From positions 3,144,774 through 3,208,773 of the forward strand of contig JABBOT010000029.1 in assembly GCA_016165875.1 (NCBI GenBank): 64,000 nucleotides of DNA. Reading direction: 5' to 3'. The notes beneath the pieces were generated by a model that was not told where the DNA came from, searched no databases, and saw nothing but the letters and a program-made list of their open reading frames with translations. Below are positions 62,487-64,000 of the stretch, in pieces. Position 1 is the first letter of the stretch, and every line of letters begins with the position of its first letter. Origin of the DNA: Acanthopleura granulata. Taxonomy: Eukaryota > Mollusca > Polyplacophora > Chitonida > Chitonidae. The translations under genes were made by a program, and so were the position numbers.

Positions 62487-63317
62487 AACTGTAGATAAAT
62501 ATAAAAATAGAAGACAAGTAATAAAAATTTTCAATGGCTCAGCAATGGGAACTTATTAAATTAGTGGAAATGTAAAACCTGCTGTTCTATGCCTGGGTGA
62601 ATTTGCATTGAAGATTTAACATGTAAAAACAATCAATTATGTGTCGTTGAAGAAAGGAATATCATGGGCGTACAAGAGGATGGTAGGTATAAGAAAATCT
62701 GGATATTAATGTGTGAATAAATAATCGAGCTACAATGGAACTGCGCGAAGCAAGTACGTTTTGAATAAGTTATACTAGGCTTATCAGTTATCTTGTCTTA
62801 CTCATAAACTTTACCGTAATGATGCAACTTTGACCTTGAAACCGGTACCTGCAGATCGACTGAAAAATAACTAAAAAATAACAAAAAGAGTATCAGATGA
62901 TTCATGCGATATCACACGTATATGTACTCAGATCAGGTTAACGGTATTTCATGTGGGACTCTAATAACCATAATCTAATCATGTATAAAATGTGTACAGT
63001 AATCAGAATAGCGATAATTGAAATGATGAAATTTTTGCCAACAGGTTATGTTACACAGTTCTACATGTACACAGCCAAAAAAGTATCATGAAGTTTACAT
63101 ATACAAACACATTCAAGTTATATAGTAACTTACATGTATTCTGGAACACCGAGTGTCTGATACATTGCTAAGTGAGTCGTATAACGGAAATCTTATTCTG
63201 TGGGATATGAATTGATTAGGTGAGACGTGAATTGGAGATATTGGCAATGGAATTAAATTCTCGTCATTGTTTGCGAGCCTTCCCTAACTCATTGAACTAA
63301 AGCAATGACTTATAGTC

Positions 63318-63434
63318 AGAAGATTCGGTGTGTACCAGTACTCCCGCCAATTTGCTTACTTCAACCATAAATCTGACCACTTTGATATAAGTAAAAAATT
63401 CTTCGGTACATCCTTAACTTTCAATGAAATAAAT
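63318..63434 (+). mobile_element. old, strongly diverged SINE 3' copy
   Basis: Follows the common SINE in order: CCATAAATCTGACCACTTTG, ATATAAGTAAAAAATTCTT, GGTACATCC, then TCAATGAAATAAATA. Many substitutions mark it as much older than the copies at 30448 and 32618. Confidence 0.6.
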
Positions 63435-63702
63435 ACACTATCAATAAAAGTCAAATGTGTATATGAGCTGTAAAGACAGTATTATAACATTGAAATCAGA
63501 GTTAACATAGTCAGAAAAAAATGATGAGCTTCCCGAACACAATCGGGGTTGAGGATGTTGGCGAAACTTACTGACGATGCCTCCTGTATAACAGTCGTCA
63601 AATACCTGAGCTCTCTGTTTAAACTTCCCAATGCACTCTCTGACACTGGACACCTCACTCAGAGATGTTTCCACGCACATAACTGTCAAACCATATCTTC
63701 AT

Positions 63703-64000
63703 TTATAACGCAGTGCCTTCAAAGGCCTTATTGTCAAAGCTGGAATCTGGCTCTTTCACATTATGGACTCCATTTGTCTTGGGTTCGTTTGGTGCTTCCA
63801 CTTCTATCTCCTGTTCTACGTTTGGTGTACCCCAGCCTCGTCTACATCTGTTCGGCAGTTTCCGGAAGAGACGATCGTAAGGCTCCAGGGAGTGAAGCCA
63901 TAACGGAAGGAAGTCCCAGTTGCGGAGCTTCTTGGGGAGTTTATGTGGAACTTTGTTTTGAAGTATGTTCAGAACTGCGATAATTAGCAAGAGTATGATA
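63703..64000 (-). CDS. sodium-dependent phosphate cotransporter, SLC34 (NaPi-II) family, C-terminal exon (partial)
   Basis: This is the last coding exon of a plasma-membrane Na+/phosphate cotransporter. It is open to the window edge and ends at TAA 63705-63703. It begins in a hydrophobic segment (IILLLIIAVLNIL), the end of the last membrane helix. It then reads QNKVPHKLPKKLRNWDFLPL followed by WLHSLEPYDRLF. The last block matches the family's post-membrane signature as I remember it (vertebrate forms have LPxxLxxWxFLPxWxHSLxPxD). The cytoplasmic tail lacks the Cys cluster I associate with vertebrate NaPi-IIb. It ends T-A-L, a class I PDZ-binding motif like the T-R-L of NaPi-IIa. The remaining exons lie beyond the window. 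Which SLC34 paralogue it is cannot be told. Confidence 0.85.
   Translation of the reverse strand, partial: IILLLIIAVLNILQNKVPHKLPKKLRNWDFLPLWLHSLEPYDRLFRKLPNRCRRGWGTPNVEQEIEVEAPNEPKTNGVHNVKEPDSSFDNKAFEGTAL

Larger units (their letters stand above)
58842..63702. other. spacer between the 1396-residue gene and SLC34
   Basis: Contains the 3' UTRs of both flanking genes, two CRE-type sites (59415 and 59451), a second-type SINE (60141), a short dispersed-repeat fragment (about 61290-61345) and an old SINE copy (63318). No confident gene. Confidence 0.5.

Overview
The window is animal nuclear DNA. It has GT-AG introns, widely spaced genes, long AT-rich noncoding stretches, many tRNA-derived SINEs and one 13-N assembly gap. 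The SINEs have an ATTCTTGAGTA-type 3' domain and an (AAAT)n tail. From memory this style of repeat is common in lophotrochozoans, so a mollusc or brachiopod is likely. I cannot fix the species from the sequence. No bacterial gene, rRNA, tRNA gene or CRISPR array was seen.

Layout. (1) 335-4288, minus: a five-exon model for an unrecognised 251-residue protein in which every splice phase agrees. (2) 6318-9569, minus: a complete F-box/leucine-rich-repeat gene, with a tiny first exon supplying the start of the F-box. (3) 9732-25881, plus: a complete 17-exon peroxisomal Lon protease (LONP2) of 848 residues ending in the peroxisomal signal SKL. It lies head-to-head with the F-box gene, with 162 bp between the start codons. 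Its introns carry SINEs, a terminal-inverted-repeat element and a 39-bp minisatellite. One exon appears twice around the N gap, almost certainly an assembly artefact. (4) 27-43 kb: a region without a confident gene, holding SINEs, two inverted-repeat elements, tandem arrays and candidate promoters. (5) 43580-58841, plus: a ten-exon gene for an unrecognised, basic, probably disordered 1396-residue protein rich in Arg, Tyr and Ser-Pro, with internal TP-x-E and RS(L/V)SP repeats. A MEF2-type TATA site 7 kb upstream may belong to it. (6) 63703-64000, minus: the last exon of an SLC34-type sodium/phosphate cotransporter, cut by the window edge.

Functionally, LONP2 (peroxisomal protein quality control), the F-box protein (probable SCF ubiquitin-ligase substrate receptor) and SLC34 (phosphate uptake) are ordinary cellular genes and do not form an operon-like system. 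The best candidates for something undescribed are the 1396-residue Ser-Pro/Tyr-rich gene and the 251-residue gene at the left end.
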